Positions 61,916 through 64,000 of a stretch of 64,000 bases of DNA are shown one piece after another. Positions within the stretch are counted from its first letter, which is position 1. Each line of letters begins with the position of its first letter. Below the pieces are notes generated by a model, which was not told where the DNA came from, searched no databases, and saw only the letters and a program-made list of their open reading frames with translations. Both the position numbers and the translations under genes were made by a program. Source of the stretch: Halothermothrix orenii H 168 (GTDB lineage Bacteria > Bacillota > Halanaerobiia > Halanaerobiales > Halothermotrichaceae); assembly GCF_000020485.1 (NCBI RefSeq), contig NC_011899.1, positions 159,501 through 223,500 of the forward strand. Reading direction: 5' to 3'.

Positions 61916-62239
61916 ATGGGTATCAGGATAGATAAAGGGAAGTGCACGGGATGTCCGGGAAGGGATGAACCACCCTGTGTCAAGTATTGCCCCGGGAACC
62001 TTATTGTTATTGCCCCGGAAACTAAAAAGGCCCGCATCCGGGGGCAGAGGGATTGCTGGGATTGTATGGTCTGTGTTAAATCATGTCCCTTTGGAGCCAT
62101 AGAAACCAGGTTACCCTTTCAACTGGCCGGTTTTGGAGCCAGTTTGAAACCAGAGGTAGCTAAGGATAAAATTGTCTGGAAGTTAAAGGATGCCGATGGA
62201 AATACAGAAATCTTTGAAGTCTTAACAAAAAAGGTATAA
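61916..62239 (+). CDS. AprB-like ferredoxin subunit
   Basis: 107 residues. Ligands for two [4Fe-4S] clusters appear as CTGCPGRDEPPCVKYCP and CWDCMVCVKSCP, then FGAIE. The CW-x-C-x-x-C pattern and the C-terminal GASLKPEVAKDKIVWKLKD closely follow AprB of APS reductase. AAGGAGG precedes the ATG. It is probably the electron donor subunit of the AprA-like protein encoded just upstream; the order A-B is the reverse of typical aprBA. Confidence 0.87.
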   Translation: MGIRIDKGKCTGCPGRDEPPCVKYCPGNLIVIAPETKKARIRGQRDCWDCMVCVKSCPFGAIETRLPFQLAGFGASLKPEVAKDKIVWKLKDADGNTEIFEVLTKKV

Positions 62240-62352
62240 ATTCATTGAGCAGCCAGAAACAAATTAAAATAATCATATATAACAGCATATAATAAATATT
62301 AACAATTTAATAAACGACCTATATCTATAAAATACAAAGGAGGTTATTTCCC

Positions 62353-63015
62353 ATATATTTTATCAGTTTATTTGTCGTTTCAATTCTGCCCGGTATTTTG
62401 TGGGTCTGGTATTTTTACCGCCAGGACAGATATGATCCGGAACCCCTCAGTTTAATCATCAGGGATTTTATCTGGGGGATTTTAATTGTTATTCCCATTA
62501 GTATTATTGAATCACCATTCAGCCGGTTTTTAACCCCTGATACTCCCTTGCTTATTCTCTTTTTTTCCTCGATTATATTTGTGGGTCTGGTTGAAGAAGG
62601 GGGGAAATCACTGGTTACCTACCGTCTCCATTACCGAAACACTGAATTTGATGAGCCTGTTGATGGTATTATTTATGGTATTACAGTAGGACTGGGGTTT
62701 GCGGCAGCCGAAAATCTTTTTTATACGATTATGTTTGGCTACCAGGTTGGACTTATCAGGGCGGTGGTTACCAGTCTGGCCCATGCTTCCTTTACCGGTA
62801 TATTTGGTTATTACCTTGGTCAGGCAAAAATAAAAGGGAACCAGGGGCTGATATTAAAGGGTTTTATTCTGGTAAGTATCCTCCATGGACTTTATGATTT
62901 TTTTGTCATAGGTCAGATAATGGGTTTTGTAACTACCGTCCTGGTAGTGGTGGCTCTGCAAATATATCTGGCTTCTTTAATACGGTTAACAACAGAAAAC
63001 TCTCCTTTTAAATAA
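62353..63015 (+). CDS. prsW: PrsW-like intramembrane protease with apparent AUA start
   Basis: 220 residues and about six membrane helices. GLVEEGGKSL (catalytic Glu pair), DEPVDGIIYGITVGLGFAAA and LAHASFTGIFGY, with LHGLYDFF near the end, define the PrsW family. A perfect AAAGGAGGT lies eight bases before ATA 62353. From there the first helix YFISLFVVSILPGILW and FYRQDRYDPEP match the length and pattern of the B. subtilis PrsW N-terminus. The first in-frame TTG (62398) would remove the first helix. PrsW cleaves anti-sigma factors; its target is not in the window. Confidence 0.85.
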   Translation: MYFISLFVVSILPGILWVWYFYRQDRYDPEPLSLIIRDFIWGILIVIPISIIESPFSRFLTPDTPLLILFFSSIIFVGLVEEGGKSLVTYRLHYRNTEFDEPVDGIIYGITVGLGFAAAENLFYTIMFGYQVGLIRAVVTSLAHASFTGIFGYYLGQAKIKGNQGLILKGFILVSILHGLYDFFVIGQIMGFVTTVLVVVALQIYLASLIRLTTENSPFK

Positions 63016-63156
63016 CCTCCACTCAGGTCAGATTCATTGTCGAAATCAATAAAAAAATATAAAGACCAGGCAGGATTTTTACCTTTTAACTTGAATATAA
63101 GAAAGGGTCTATAATTAATGGCCCTATAATATAGTTTCTGTGGAGGGATATTAAAA

Positions 63157-64000
63157 ATGGCCAGCAAAGAATATGATGTAATCATTGTAGGAGCCGGGCC
63201 AACCGGCATTTTTACTGCATTGGAGTTAATTAATAAGGAATCTGATCTTAAGGTAGTAATACTGGAAAAAGGGAATAATTTAAAAGATAGAGAATGTCCG
63301 ATGAATGTCAAAAATACTAACTGTGTTAAGTGTAAGAGTTGTTCAATAGTTTCCGGCTGGGGAGGAGCCGGGGCTTTCAGTGATGGGAAATTATCACTGT
63401 CACCGGATATCGGTGGTCATTTAGATGAATATATAGGCAAAGAGAATTTGTCTGAACTTATTAAGTATGCTGATAAACTTTATTTGAAATTTGGAGCTCC
63501 TGACCGTATTTTTGGAGTTGATAGCGATAAAGTTCAGGATATTAAGGAAAAAGCGGTTAAAGCTAACTTAAAATTTATACCCGCCAGGTTAAGGCATTTA
63601 GGCACCGGTTATAGTAAGACTGTCCTCCAGGCCATGCAGGACTTTATAGCTGAAAAAGGAGTAGATATCAGGTTCGGGGTTAATGTAAAAGAATTACTGG
63701 TGGAGGATGCGACAATAAAGGGAGTTAAAACTAAAGAAGGGGAAATTATTTATGGTGATTATGTAGTAACAGCTCCAGGTCGGGAAAATGCTGAATGGTT
63801 AACCCTGGAAGCAGAAAGGCTGGGGATTGAGACCACTATCAACCCTGTTGATATCGGCGTCAGGGTTGAGTGTCCGGCTGTAATTACCAAAGAGCTAACA
63901 GACAATATATATGAATCAAAGTTAATTTACCAGACCCCGACTTTTGATGATAAAGTCAGGACCTTCTGTATGTCACCATATGGGCAGGTGGTTAATGAAA
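63157..64000 (+). CDS. FAD-dependent dehydrogenase (COG2509-like), 3' truncated by the window
   Basis: 281 codons visible. The start has the dinucleotide-binding VIIVGAGPTGIFTALEL. CPMNVKNTNCVKCKSC holds five cysteines, then SGWGGAGAFSDGKLSLSP, a pattern of the COG2509 flavoproteins. The frame is open to the right edge. TGGAGGG lies ahead of the ATG. The substrate is unknown. Confidence 0.85.
   Translation, partial: MASKEYDVIIVGAGPTGIFTALELINKESDLKVVILEKGNNLKDRECPMNVKNTNCVKCKSCSIVSGWGGAGAFSDGKLSLSPDIGGHLDEYIGKENLSELIKYADKLYLKFGAPDRIFGVDSDKVQDIKEKAVKANLKFIPARLRHLGTGYSKTVLQAMQDFIAEKGVDIRFGVNVKELLVEDATIKGVKTKEGEIIYGDYVVTAPGRENAEWLTLEAERLGIETTINPVDIGVRVECPAVITKELTDNIYESKLIYQTPTFDDKVRTFCMSPYGQVVNE

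Noticed and set aside
62281-62300. TTAACAA half site upstream of prsW as a Rex operator
   Set aside because: No matching left arm; single half sites are expected in AT-rich spacers.

Overview
The window looks like chromosome of a fermentative, anaerobic, low-to-moderate GC Firmicute. The gene content and start-codon habits fit the Halanaerobiales, perhaps near Halothermothrix orenii (inference, no search was run). Supporting points are [FeFe]-hydrogenases with Rex and AdhE, a glmS ribozyme, a T-box leader, CIRCE-controlled groESL, an agr-type quorum-sensing locus and frequent GTG/TTG starts with strong Shine-Dalgarno (SD) sites. No rRNA, tRNA, CRISPR array, IS element or prophage was recognised.

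Layout. 1-4210: a partial membrane protein on the minus strand, then glmM, a glmS ribozyme and glmS (cell-wall amino-sugar supply). 4308-8335: a LacI/GalR-like operator, galT, a maltokinase-like kinase and a GlgM-like GT4 glycosyltransferase, which suggests maltose-1-phosphate or glycogen metabolism. 8334-11808: an agr system with agrB divergent from a 37-codon agrD, then a frameshifted agrC and agrA. 11920-18518: a DUF3243 protein, acpS, nnrDE, alr, an HPr-like protein, dcd and a Upf1-like helicase with a DbpA-like RNA-binding domain. 18557-19732: a 51-residue protein resembling the toxin-binding tail of MazE, followed by mazEF. 19940-22278: an asparaginase and an amidohydrolase.

22703-29999 is the first hydrogenase cluster: a PAS-containing sensory [FeFe]-hydrogenase, a PP2C/SpoIIE-type phosphatase and HydC-HydB-HydA-type subunits of an electron-bifurcating hydrogenase. 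51613-59933 is a second, paralogous cluster: a small NuoE-like protein with an apparent AUU start, sensory hydrogenase, phosphatase, another NuoE-like protein, a monomeric [FeFe]-hydrogenase, rex and adhE. Its promoter carries tandem Rex operators, one of them containing the -10 box. NADH/NAD+ ratio therefore probably sets the balance of hydrogen and ethanol production.

Between the two clusters lie azlCD with a divergent XRE-cupin regulator, hisC, a small membrane protein, lgt, an AlkD-like protein and a rubrerythrin-VIT fusion. Next comes a T-box leader whose specifier strand is duplicated (UUC in one copy, UUA in the other), ahead of pheA and a second HisC-like aminotransferase. proBAC follows with its own promoter, then tsaE-tsaB-rimI-tsaD with a radical SAM-PDZ-DUF512 gene, groESL, guaA, a YerC/TrpR-like regulator and a DUF389 membrane protein. 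The right end holds an AprAB-like flavoprotein/ferredoxin pair, a PrsW-like protease with an apparent AUA start, and a partial FAD-dependent dehydrogenase.
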